A stretch of DNA of 5,727 bases from Nostoc cf. edaphicum LEGE 07299 (GTDB lineage Bacteria; Cyanobacteriota; Cyanobacteriia; Cyanobacteriales; Nostocaceae): contig NZ_JADEXF010000284.1 of NCBI RefSeq assembly GCF_015207245.1, positions 1 to 5,727 on the forward strand. Reading direction: 5' to 3'. Position 1 is the first letter of the stretch. Each line of letters opens with the position of its first letter. Shown here piece by piece: positions 1 to 5,485 of this stretch. The notes below the pieces were generated by a model. It ran no database searches, had not been told where the DNA came from, and worked only from the letters and a program-made list of their open reading frames with translations. The position numbers and the translations under genes were made by a program.

Positions 1-199
1 GATCAAACATATTGAAATTGTCTGAATTGGAACGGGCGAAAGGATCGGTATTTTGGTCTGTTGTACTATTGCTGGGGAAAGCATCCGCTGGGCTGCTGAC
101 TTGAGCCGAACTTGGTTGAGCCATGAGCAAGGAAGCAAAGCTAATTCCTGCTGCGGTAACTACAAAGAGTCTAGTAATTTGTAAAAATGGTTTTTTCAT
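1..199 (-). CDS. Exported protein of unknown function, N-terminal part (runs off left edge)
   Basis: An open frame of 66 codons starts at an ATG (197-199) and continues past the left edge. The protein begins MKKPFLQITRLFVV, followed by a hydrophobic stretch to about residue 26 and an AQPSSAQ segment, a classic Sec signal peptide with probable cleavage after an Ala near residue 32. The mature part that is visible is rich in Ser, Asp, Asn and Gln (SNSTTDQNTDPFARSNSDNF), low in complexity and probably a flexible linker. The product should therefore be periplasmic, outer-membrane or secreted. An AGGG about 10 bases before the ATG could serve as a weak ribosome binding site. It lies only 39 bases downstream of the ABC permease on the same strand, so co-transcription is likely. 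I do not recognise the family; the functional domain, if any, lies outside the window. Confidence 0.75.
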   Translation of the reverse strand, partial: MKKPFLQITRLFVVTAAGISFASLLMAQPSSAQVSSPADAFPSNSTTDQNTDPFARSNSDNFNMFD

Positions 200-238
200 G
201 GGTTTTGACCCTAAATAAAATTGATCTATTTTATCTTT

Positions 239-1126
239 TTAAGCCAGAGTTCGCCGCAGTTGGGGTTGAATACTCAGCAAGGCGACTAGGGCAAAGCCAA
301 ACAACACCAGCAACGCTCCTCCAAAGGTAACATCGCCCCAAGGAGCCTGCATTACTACACTACCTAATTCCCAATTATTGTGGAAATAGAGATAGCGAAT
401 GGGTTCGATCGCATAACTGAGAGGATTTAGAGTAGCTACAACCTGCAACCACTTAGGCATGAAGGATAGAGGTGCTAAAGCAGTACTCGCAAACAATAAT
501 GGTAGGTTAGTGACGAAAATCACTGCAATCAATTCAATGTGTCCGGGTAAAGCGAAAGCTAAACCGAGGGAAATGGCTGTTACACCCAAAGCTAAGAGTA
601 GAACAATTAGAGCGATCGCACTTAAACCCGCTACATCGGGTAATCCAGCCCCCAAGAACGCCGCTGCTGCGACAATCACCGCAGCTTGCAGCAAACTTTG
701 GCTGATGATGAAAATGGCTGAGGCAAAAACAATGGAAAACCGCGATGCTAACGGTGCTACCAGCAAACGATTCAAAAAGCCGAACTCGCGGTCAAACATC
801 ACTGGTAAACCAGCATTCAGCGCCCCAGCAAAAGCTGTGAAAACAATGATGCCAGCAGCCAAAAATTGACCGTAATTTGTTGTATTGCCAAATATACCCT
901 TGGGAGCATTTTGGAACAAAGCACCAAATAGCACTAACCACATTACTGGTTGAATAATTCCAGCAACTAAAGACGAGGGACGGCGTTGCAACTGAATAAA
1001 CAAGCGACGAGTTAAAGCCAACGTCTCTTGTACCAATTCACCGAAAAAGTTAGGTGCAGTATTAGCATTTGCTTGTGGCGATGCTAATGGTTGCCAATTG
1101 ATATCAGATTTAGGAGTAACACTCAT
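239..1126 (-). CDS. ABC-2 type transporter permease (DrrB-like)
   Basis: This is a 295-residue membrane subunit of an ABC exporter. After a cytoplasmic N-terminus (about 1-50) with a basic patch (RRLFIQLQRRP, 40-50), about six hydrophobic segments are visible, near residues 52-72, 86-108, 131-160, 167-192, 196-223 and 268-287. The stretch FDREFGFLNRLLVAPL (111-126) matches the cytoplasmic coupling region of ABC-2 permeases. The FASTALAPLSFMPKWL segment (212-227) with the following LNPLSYAIEPIR (233-244) is the ABC-2 family signature region. Length and layout fit the daunorubicin-resistance DrrB group, which exports antibiotics or lipids with a separate DrrA ATPase. That ATPase is encoded immediately upstream on the same strand. 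The ATG at 1124-1126 has no good Shine-Dalgarno sequence. The substrate is unknown. Confidence 0.93.
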   Translation of the reverse strand: MSVTPKSDINWQPLASPQANANTAPNFFGELVQETLALTRRLFIQLQRRPSSLVAGIIQPVMWLVLFGALFQNAPKGIFGNTTNYGQFLAAGIIVFTAFAGALNAGLPVMFDREFGFLNRLLVAPLASRFSIVFASAIFIISQSLLQAAVIVAAAAFLGAGLPDVAGLSAIALIVLLLALGVTAISLGLAFALPGHIELIAVIFVTNLPLLFASTALAPLSFMPKWLQVVATLNPLSYAIEPIRYLYFHNNWELGSVVMQAPWGDVTFGGALLVLFGFALVALLSIQPQLRRTLA

Positions 1127-1130
1127 AGCA

Positions 1131-1158
1131 ATTTTGGATTTTAGATTTTGGATTTTAG
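1131..1158. repeat. 14-bp tandem duplication in the ABC intergenic gap
   Basis: The unit ATTTTGGATTTTAG occurs twice in direct succession (1131-1144 and 1145-1158) and is followed by a diverged, G-rich third version (ATTAGGGATTGGGATTAGGG). This is the style of short tandem repeat common between genes of filamentous cyanobacteria. It lies directly upstream of the permease start codon. Confidence 0.8.
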
Positions 1159-1181
1159 ATTAGGGATTGGGATTAGGGGAG

Positions 1182-1228
1182 AGGTGACAGGTGACAGGAA
1201 ATAATCTGTACCCTGTAACCTCTCACCT
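1182..1228. repeat. Imperfect inverted repeat (hairpin) between ABC ATPase and permease genes
   Basis: The left arm AGGTGACAGGTGACAGG (1182-1198) pairs with CCTGTAACCTCTCACCT (1212-1228): 15 of 17 positions are complementary around a 13-base loop. Flanking A/G-rich (left) and T/C-rich (right) DNA can extend the pairing imperfectly. There is no clean T-run after the stem on the minus strand, so it is not a convincing terminator. It looks like a dispersed repeat that would fold in the ABC transcript and could influence processing or the ratio of ATPase to permease. Confidence 0.75.
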
Positions 1229-1252
1229 ATTCCCTTCTTCACTCCCCATTCC

Positions 1253-2272
1253 CTATCTCATATTCTGCTTCTTCTCAGCTTTGGGATCGCGGGTGGCGAT
1301 GGCTGCGAGTTCTGCATCTAATAAGGTGCGTCCTGTGGCAGCGAGATAAACGTCATCGAGGCTGGGGCGAGATTGGGCGATGCCAAATATGGGCAAGCCA
1401 GCGGTGTTCAGCGCTTGTTGTATGTTAATGAGAACATCATTCTGAGGTGTCACTACCAAATTGAGTGAATTACCTTGAGCGCTGTTGATGATGACTTCTT
1501 GGACAAATGGTAAAGGTTTCAGAAGGTTTTTAGCTTTTTCAGCTTCCTCAATCGGGGAAAACTCGCGGATTCGCAAGGTGATGCGATCGCCCCCTACTTT
1601 ATCTTTTAATTGCGAAGGTGTACCACTTGCAATTACAACGCCGCGATCTATAATCGCCACGCGATCGGCTAAAGCGTCAATTTCTTCTAAGTAATGGCTG
1701 GTAATTACTACCGTCGTCCCAGAGGCGCGTAATTTTCTCAGGAAATCCCATACCACAAAACGAGTCTCTATATCAAGTCCTACAGTTGGCTCGTCCAACA
1801 CCAAAACATCCGGTGCATGGAGCAATCCAGCAGCCAAGTCTAGGCGCTTGCGTAAACCGCCTGAGTAGGTTCCTGTCTTTTTATTAGCGTATTCTTGCAA
1901 ACCGAGTAAGTCTAATACCGTCTCAATTCGCTGTTTGGCTACTGCGTTTGGAAGGTGATAAAGTGCTGCTTGCAATTGCAGCAGTTCTTTTCCAGTCAAC
2001 ACCTTATCTATAGCGACTTCCTGAGCTACGTAGCCTAGTCGTTGTCTTGCCACTCTGGGATTATCTAACACAGAGATGCCAGATACTTCGATTTTGCCAG
2101 CATCCGGTGTAATCAGCGTACACAAAGCACGCAAGGTAGTAGTTTTCCCAGCACCATTGGGGCCAAGTAAACCAAAAATTTCTCCTGGTTCTACCTGAAA
2201 GGAAACATCCTGGACGGCAACCACTGTACCGTAACGTTTTTGCAGATTTTGAATTAAAACGGCGGGAGCCAT
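1253..2272 (-). CDS. ABC transporter ATP-binding protein (DrrA-like)
   Basis: This is a 339-residue nucleotide-binding subunit that powers export through the ABC-2 permease encoded downstream. All ATPase motifs are intact: Walker A GPNGAGKTT (37-45), Q-loop Gln84, signature YSGGLRKR (136-143), Walker B VLVLDEP (156-162) with catalytic Glu161, D-loop GLD (165-167) and H-loop His193 in TSHYLEE. The C-terminal extension after about residue 220, ending in LDDVYLAATGRTLLD, is typical of the daunorubicin-resistance DrrA subgroup. I place the start at the ATG (2270-2272), giving MAPAVLIQNLQKRYG. A TTG eight codons upstream (2294-2296) is also in frame but would add MYSWGSAV, which is not typical of the family. 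The gene is first in a probable operon with the permease (126-base gap) and the exported protein. Confidence 0.95.
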   Translation of the reverse strand: MAPAVLIQNLQKRYGTVVAVQDVSFQVEPGEIFGLLGPNGAGKTTTLRALCTLITPDAGKIEVSGISVLDNPRVARQRLGYVAQEVAIDKVLTGKELLQLQAALYHLPNAVAKQRIETVLDLLGLQEYANKKTGTYSGGLRKRLDLAAGLLHAPDVLVLDEPTVGLDIETRFVVWDFLRKLRASGTTVVITSHYLEEIDALADRVAIIDRGVVIASGTPSQLKDKVGGDRITLRIREFSPIEEAEKAKNLLKPLPFVQEVIINSAQGNSLNLVVTPQNDVLINIQQALNTAGLPIFGIAQSRPSLDDVYLAATGRTLLDAELAAIATRDPKAEKKQNMR

Positions 2273-2342
2273 GACAGCCGATCCCCAACTATACAAATCT
2301 CAATAAAGTCTATCCTTATTGTAGAAGGTAGAGAGCAAGGAA

Positions 2343-2389
2343 ATAGCGCATGAGCGAAAATCTGTAAACAAATTCGCTTCATGCGCTAT
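2343..2389 (-). terminator. Stem-loop after the PEP-CTERM gene, possible terminator
   Basis: ATAGCGCATGA (2343-2353) is perfectly complementary to TCATGCGCTAT (2379-2389). After one bulged base (2378), GCGAA (2354-2358) pairs with TTCGC (2373-2377), giving a 16-bp stem around a 14-base loop. On the minus strand it lies 18 bases after the PEP-CTERM gene's stop codon and is followed by TTTCC, a weak T-run. Position and stem strength suggest a transcription terminator isolating the ABC operon, although the T-tract is poor and it could be a dispersed palindrome. Confidence 0.5.
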
Positions 2390-2407
2390 GCTGCCAAAAA
2401 TTTTTAA

Positions 2408-2748
2408 TTATTCTAAACAAGTTGCTTGATTGCGTTTGTAGCGAAACAAACCAAATACTACAGCAATTAATCCTAAAGCTGGAAGAGTTGCAGGTTCTGG
2501 AACCTGAACACGAGTGGGAGGCTTAGGCGGATTGTAGTACTTCGTTGGGACATCTGGCAGATCGCCATTAAATAGATAATTGTGAGACTCACCATTTCCT
2601 GTCAAAGAAGCTACCACTACATTGCCGTTAACTTGACCTTACTACTTGGTGCAATAGTATTAGTTGGACTTTGAGCAAAAGCAGCTTTATTGAAAGTCGT
2701 AACTAATGAAAGTCCAACTGCTGCTACGAATAAAAAATTTTTCTTCAT
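2408..2748 (-). pseudogene. PEP-CTERM exported protein gene split by a frameshift
   Basis: Two adjacent minus-strand frames together make a typical small PEP-CTERM protein. The first part starts at the ATG (2746-2748): MKKNFLFVAAVGLSLVTTF, then NKAAFAQSPTNTIAPSSK. This is a signal peptide with likely cleavage after AFA (residue 25), and the frame ends at a TAG (2617-2619). The second part, in another frame, reads GQVNGNVVVASLTGNG and then a Pro-rich linker (YYNPPKPPTRVQ). It ends in VPEPATLPALGLIAVVFGLF and RYKRNQ, the VPEP motif, hydrophobic helix and basic tail recognised by exosortases. In that frame a TAG and a TAA lie immediately before the GQV codons. Adding one base near 2640, for example AAGG to AAAGG, would restore one protein of about 113 residues. 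The second frame could start at a GTG (2615-2617), but an exosortase substrate without a signal peptide makes little sense. A recent pseudogene or a sequencing error is likelier than two genes. Confidence 0.75.
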
Positions 2749-2854
2749 TGATTTAAATTTATTTTTAAGAGAGGATTATTTAGGTAAGTTTTACAAACGA
2801 GGAAACATTGTGAGTAATGGTCTTAAATTATTATTCTTAAATTTACCATATAAG

Positions 2855-4327
2855 TCATTCTTTTACTACCTTTAGGGTGCGTAAACTACTATCAGCACAA
2901 CCACTGATCAATCCTCCCATTGCCTGGATTTGTTGCAGATAGTCAAGGACGGGTTTGGTGATGACTTCTCCCGGCATTAACACAGGAATTCCTGGAGGAT
3001 AGGGACAAACGATTTCAGCACAGATACGGTTATTCGTTTGTGTCAAAGGTAGTATTTCACTGACAGCAAAAAAAGCTTCACGGGGAGAAAATTGTAAAGC
3101 ATAATCTAGCGTTCTGTCTAGATTTAGCCAAACATGGTTTTTAACAGTCAAGTTGCTTCGGCAATATTCTTTGGCGAGGGTGGTGAAACCTTGCACTAAT
3201 TGTTCAATATCGGCTGGGGTGTTGCCCAAACTAATGATAAAGGTGAGATGTTGTAGTGAGGCAAATTCAGCAGTAACGGCAAATTTTTCATCTAGAATTT
3301 CATCGGCTTCAAATCCGGTTAAACCTAAACCAGAAACAGTGACAGTTAGTCGCGTTTTGTCCAAAGTTATAAAGCCGGGAGATCCCCCCAACAGAGGCAT
3401 TTCCAAAACTGATAATCCAGGAATTTGACTGATTCTGGTTCTAGCTTCTTCAGCAAGTTGCAAAGTGCGAGACATCAGCATTTTTCCGTGGAGTGCCATT
3501 TGCTGACGCGCTGCATCTAAAGAAGCTAAAAGTAAATAACTAGGACTGGTAGACTGTAAAAGTTGCAAAGCTTTACTGATGCGATCGCCATCTATCCTGT
3601 TACCTTGAATGTGCAGCATCGATGCCTGTGTCATCGCACCGAGTACCTTGTGGGTAGATTGTACAGTTAAATCTGCACCTGCGGCTAAAGCTGGAGTGGG
3701 TAATTCGGGATGAAAGGCAAAGTGTGCGCCGTGTGCCTCATCTACGAGTAGAGGGATATTATATTGATGTGTAATGTTGGCGATCGCACTCAAATCTCCA
3801 CAAACACCGTAATATGTTGGATAAACTGTCAACACTGCTTTAGCGTCTGGATGTTGTTGGAGTGCAGATTCTACAGCATTAGGCGTGATGCTATGGGCAA
3901 TATCTAAAACTGGATCGTATTCAGGATTAAGAAAAATTGGTATTGCACCGGAAAGAATTAAACCTGCGATCGCAGAAGAATGCACATTGCGAGGCAGAAT
4001 AATTTTATCGCCTGTGCCACAGGTAGCGAGAATTGCCGCTTCAATTCCACAGGTAGAACCATTGACAAGGAACCATGTTTGTAAAGCACCAAACGCCTCA
4101 GCCGCGAGTTGTTGTGCTTCTTGAATAACGCCTTGGGGTGCAAAGAGATTATCTAAATCTGCTAATTCGGTTAAATCAGCGCGAAAGACAGCTTTACCAA
4201 GTAAGTCAGCCAAGGGTTGAGAAATTCCTTCACCTTGTTTATGTCCTGGGGTGTAAAAAGGTGCATGGAGTCTTGCTGCATTGGCTTTTAAGGCATCTAA
4301 TAAGGGTGTTTGGTTTTGATTGAGCAT
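2855..4327 (-). CDS. Orn/Lys/Arg decarboxylase family protein (PLP, fold type I)
   Basis: This is a complete 490-residue cytosolic enzyme of the group that decarboxylates arginine, lysine or ornithine to agmatine, cadaverine or putrescine with pyridoxal phosphate. Visible landmarks are TPGHK (26-30) near the N-terminus, STCG (91-94) for phosphate binding, NVHSS (114-118) whose His should stack on the PLP ring, DEAHG (196-200) whose Asp should contact the pyridine nitrogen, and STHK (224-227) with Lys227 as the Schiff-base lysine. The small C-terminal domain contains CPYPPGIPVLMPGE (441-454), also diagnostic of the family. The length matches the short Bacillus SpeA/YaaO-type enzymes rather than the roughly 700-residue enterobacterial ones. 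Substrate choice cannot be read from sequence; arginine is a reasonable guess. The ATG (4325-4327) has no Shine-Dalgarno and is the only start before TPGHK that gives a normal N-terminus. A dispersed repeat begins six bases upstream. Confidence 0.93.
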   Translation of the reverse strand: MLNQNQTPLLDALKANAARLHAPFYTPGHKQGEGISQPLADLLGKAVFRADLTELADLDNLFAPQGVIQEAQQLAAEAFGALQTWFLVNGSTCGIEAAILATCGTGDKIILPRNVHSSAIAGLILSGAIPIFLNPEYDPVLDIAHSITPNAVESALQQHPDAKAVLTVYPTYYGVCGDLSAIANITHQYNIPLLVDEAHGAHFAFHPELPTPALAAGADLTVQSTHKVLGAMTQASMLHIQGNRIDGDRISKALQLLQSTSPSYLLLASLDAARQQMALHGKMLMSRTLQLAEEARTRISQIPGLSVLEMPLLGGSPGFITLDKTRLTVTVSGLGLTGFEADEILDEKFAVTAEFASLQHLTFIISLGNTPADIEQLVQGFTTLAKEYCRSNLTVKNHVWLNLDRTLDYALQFSPREAFFAVSEILPLTQTNNRICAEIVCPYPPGIPVLMPGEVITKPVLDYLQQIQAMGGLISGCADSSLRTLKVVKE

Positions 4328-4332
4328 TAAAA

Positions 4333-4395
4333 TAATTCGTAATTCGTAATGACGCTCGAAGACTCGCTAACGCTGCGCTAACGTAATTCGTAATT
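4333..4395. repeat. Dispersed intergenic repeat with AATTCGT units
   Basis: The 12-mer TAATTCGTAATT occurs as direct repeats at 4333-4344 and 4384-4395. An additional AATTCGT overlaps the first copy. Between them is a 39-base core containing two direct copies of GCTAACG (4366-4372 and 4377-4383). Heptameric AATTCGT tracts of this kind are characteristic of Nostoc/Anabaena intergenic DNA. The element fills the space immediately upstream of the decarboxylase start codon and ends 18 bases before the truncated coding remnant at 4414. Confidence 0.8.
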
Positions 4396-4413
4396 AAAAA
4401 AACAAACCGTTAA

Positions 4414-4551
4414 TTGAATCAACAGTTTAAGGTAGATTGGATAGTACCTGATACAGACGGAATCAGACTGCGGACAATCTGGGAAACTACCGCTAATAAT
4501 ATTTATCCACGTTTGATTACTGCATTTTTGAAGTTAAATGAAAAAAGTTAA
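4414..4551 (+). pseudogene. 5'-truncated remnant, probable DUF6883-like protein
   Basis: A 45-codon frame runs from just after an in-frame TAA (4411-4413) to a TAA at 4549-4551. It begins LNQQFKVDWIVPDTDG, then reads IRLRTIWETTANNIYPRLIT and AFLKLNEKS. The WIVPDTDG...RTIWE...YPRLITA pattern resembles the C-terminal end of small cyanobacterial proteins annotated DUF6883, which from memory are often encoded just before DUF4926. The stop overlaps the first codons of the DUF4926 gene by 14 bases, as in a translationally coupled pair. No ATG exists in the frame and the N-terminal half is missing, with a dispersed repeat ending just upstream. I infer a truncated gene, although expression from the TTG at 4414 cannot be excluded. 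Confidence 0.55.
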
Positions 4552-4792
4552 ACTTTTGGATACTATTGCTACACTCAAGCCCATTCCCATTGAGAGATTA
4601 CAATTAGTGGAAGAAGATTATACTTCTATCGAAAGCTTACCTAGTGGGCAAGTTGGAACAATTGTAGAAGTGTATGAGCAAGAAGAATATTATTTAGCTG
4701 AGTTTGCTGATACCCAAGGCTGTAAATATGCAATGGCGACTTTGAGAGCAGATGAAATCTTAGTTTTACATTATGATTTGGCAATTGCTTAA
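4538..4792 (+). CDS. DUF4926 domain-containing protein
   Basis: This is a complete small cytosolic protein of 84 residues. The pattern LLDTIATLKPIP (6-17), then LPSGQVGTIVEVYEQEEYYL (34-53), AEFADTQGCKYAMATLRADE (54-73) and ILVLHYD matches DUF4926, a small SH3-like beta-barrel family widespread in cyanobacteria. The GQVGTIVEV and TLRADEILVL blocks are the most conserved parts. The molecular function is not known. The ATG at 4538 overlaps the end of the preceding remnant in another frame, and GAAG just upstream is a weak ribosome binding site. Because its likely partner is truncated, this gene may now be poorly expressed or decaying, but its own frame is intact. Confidence 0.8.
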   Translation: MKKVKLLDTIATLKPIPIERLQLVEEDYTSIESLPSGQVGTIVEVYEQEEYYLAEFADTQGCKYAMATLRADEILVLHYDLAIA

Positions 4793-4835
4793 GTTTTTAC
4801 TTTAGGGTTTATATCTGAATTAGCGTAGCTTTGGC

Positions 4836-4990
4836 GGGGTGGGGTTCTGCGGGTTTAATACCTTTTTAGGAATTTCAGTAGTTATATCTAATCATTGTTT
4901 GACAGGTTTCAGAACTTTATAAGCAGTAATTACAGCCTAAGTATTTTATATAGCGGTTCTTGGTTAAGTTAGGTACAAGAACCCCACCCC
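4836..4990. repeat. 13-bp perfect inverted repeats flanking a 129-base gene-free segment
   Basis: GGGGTGGGGTTCT (4836-4848) and AGAACCCCACCCC (4978-4990) are exact reverse complements. They enclose AT-rich DNA (4849-4977) with no convincing reading frame. C/A-rich arms like the right one are common in Nostoc intergenic repeats. The segment may be a small non-autonomous element or two copies of one dispersed repeat in opposite orientation; no target-site duplication was identified. Confidence 0.6.
4955..4983. repeat. Small perfect hairpin
   Basis: GGTTCTTG (4955-4962) pairs with CAAGAACC (4976-4983) around a 13-base loop. There is no T-run on either strand after the stem, so it is not a standard terminator. 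It overlaps the right arm of the larger 4836-4990 inverted repeat. Confidence 0.6.
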
Positions 4991-4993
4991 CAA

Positions 4994-5265
4994 CCCCTCT
5001 CGAAAACCAAAGCTGTTTCATTCGCTCAAAGACTCAAAAAATACTTGTGTTCTGAACCAAAAGGCTCGTGTTCTGAACCAAAAGGCTCGTGTTCTGAACC
5101 AAAAGGCTCGTGTTCTGAACCAAAAGGCTCGTGTTCTGAACCAAAAGGCTCGTGTTCTGAACCGAAAGGCTCATGTTCTGAACCAAAAGGCTCGTGTTCT
5201 GAACCAAAAGGCTCGTGTTCTGGACGAAAGGACTTGTCTGTACACCGTAGGTTGTTCGAGAGGGG
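4994..5265. repeat. 11-bp inverted repeats bracketing the 21-bp repeat array
   Basis: CCCCTCTCGAA (4994-5004) and TTCGAGAGGGG (5255-5265) are exact reverse complements. With a single one-base gap the match extends to about 15 positions (CCCCTCTCGAAAACC against GGTTGTTCGAGAGGGG). The pair encloses 250 bases that consist mostly of the tandem array. The layout resembles the ends of a small mobile or formerly mobile unit. No transposase or clear target duplication is present. Confidence 0.55.
5048..5236. repeat. 21-bp tandem repeat array, eight copies plus one degenerate
   Basis: Units start at 5048, 5069, 5090, 5111, 5132, 5153, 5174 and 5195, each beginning TGTTCTGAACC and ending GGCTCG. Seven are identical. 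The unit at 5153 differs at two bases (CCG for CCA, TCA for TCG). A ninth copy (5216-5236) is strongly diverged. Each unit contains the perfect dyad GTTC-T-GAAC. Because the period is divisible by three, five of six frames stay open across the array. One (plus strand) reads as repeats of CSEPKGS and one (minus strand) as repeats of VQNTSLL. Neither long frame has an ATG start or a ribosome binding site, so I treat the array as a minisatellite rather than a gene. There are no spacers, so it is not CRISPR. Confidence 0.9.
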
Positions 5266-5485
5266 ACTATGATGTACTTTATGTGATTAGGAAAGGCTAT
5301 ATAACTTTGTATACATAGCAGATTATTAGTGTTTACCCTGTAGAAAAAAGTTTTTGGTTTACTGTTCAGGATTGAGAAAAATTGGTATCGCACGCAGAGG
5401 CGCAAAGAACATAAAGGAATAAGAGACTCGTTACGGAGAATGCTATGCTTGCGTTAAAATCCGTAAGTCCTGCATGGCTGACTAG
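5266..5485. other. Gene-free stretch upstream of the dipeptidase gene
   Basis: No convincing coding region is visible on either strand. It contains a 29-base segment (5365-5393) that nearly copies part of the decarboxylase gene. This abuts a CACGCAGAGGCGCAAAGAAC stretch (5391-5410) of a type that recurs in Nostoc intergenic DNA. A 7-bp inverted repeat (5431-5466) follows. The promoter of the dipeptidase gene should lie here, but I cannot point to convincing -35 and -10 boxes. Confidence 0.5.
5431..5466 (+). repeat. Short inverted repeat upstream of the dipeptidase start
   Basis: TTACGGA (5431-5437) is the exact reverse complement of TCCGTAA (5460-5466), with a 22-base loop. It ends 19 bases before the dipeptidase ATG. 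It could be an operator or a weak leader hairpin, but arms this short can arise by chance. Confidence 0.35.

Noticed and set aside
459..869. Plus-strand 136-codon frame opposite the ABC permease
   Set aside because: It lies wholly antisense to a well-supported membrane protein gene and its Lys/Ala-rich composition is what the reverse complement of that gene gives.
2615..2617. GTG start for a separate 69-residue protein carrying the PEP-CTERM signal
   Set aside because: The protein would lack a signal peptide, while a matching signal-peptide frame lies just upstream and coding-like sequence (GQVNGNV) continues before the GTG.
2690..2875. Plus-strand 61-codon frame between the PEP-CTERM gene and the decarboxylase
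   Set aside because: It overlaps the signal-peptide part of the PEP-CTERM gene and the decarboxylase end, lies in AT-rich DNA, and has no recognisable motif.
612..3973. GCGATCGC octamers as regulatory sites
   Set aside because: The five copies (612, 1583, 3581, 3780, 3966) are the ordinary HIP1 motif, abundant in cyanobacterial genomes, and all lie inside coding regions.
4955..4983. Rho-independent terminator for the DUF4926 gene
   Set aside because: The stem is perfect, but neither side is followed by a T-run and it lies more than 160 bases beyond the gene.
5048..5236. CRISPR array
   Set aside because: The repeats are contiguous 21-bp units with no unique spacers, and no cas gene is present.
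5034..5405. Minus-strand 123-codon frame with VQNTSLL repeats
   Set aside because: It starts at a TTG inside a dispersed repeat, has no ribosome binding site, and is open mainly because the 21-bp period is divisible by three. The unit with base changes alters residues in this frame.
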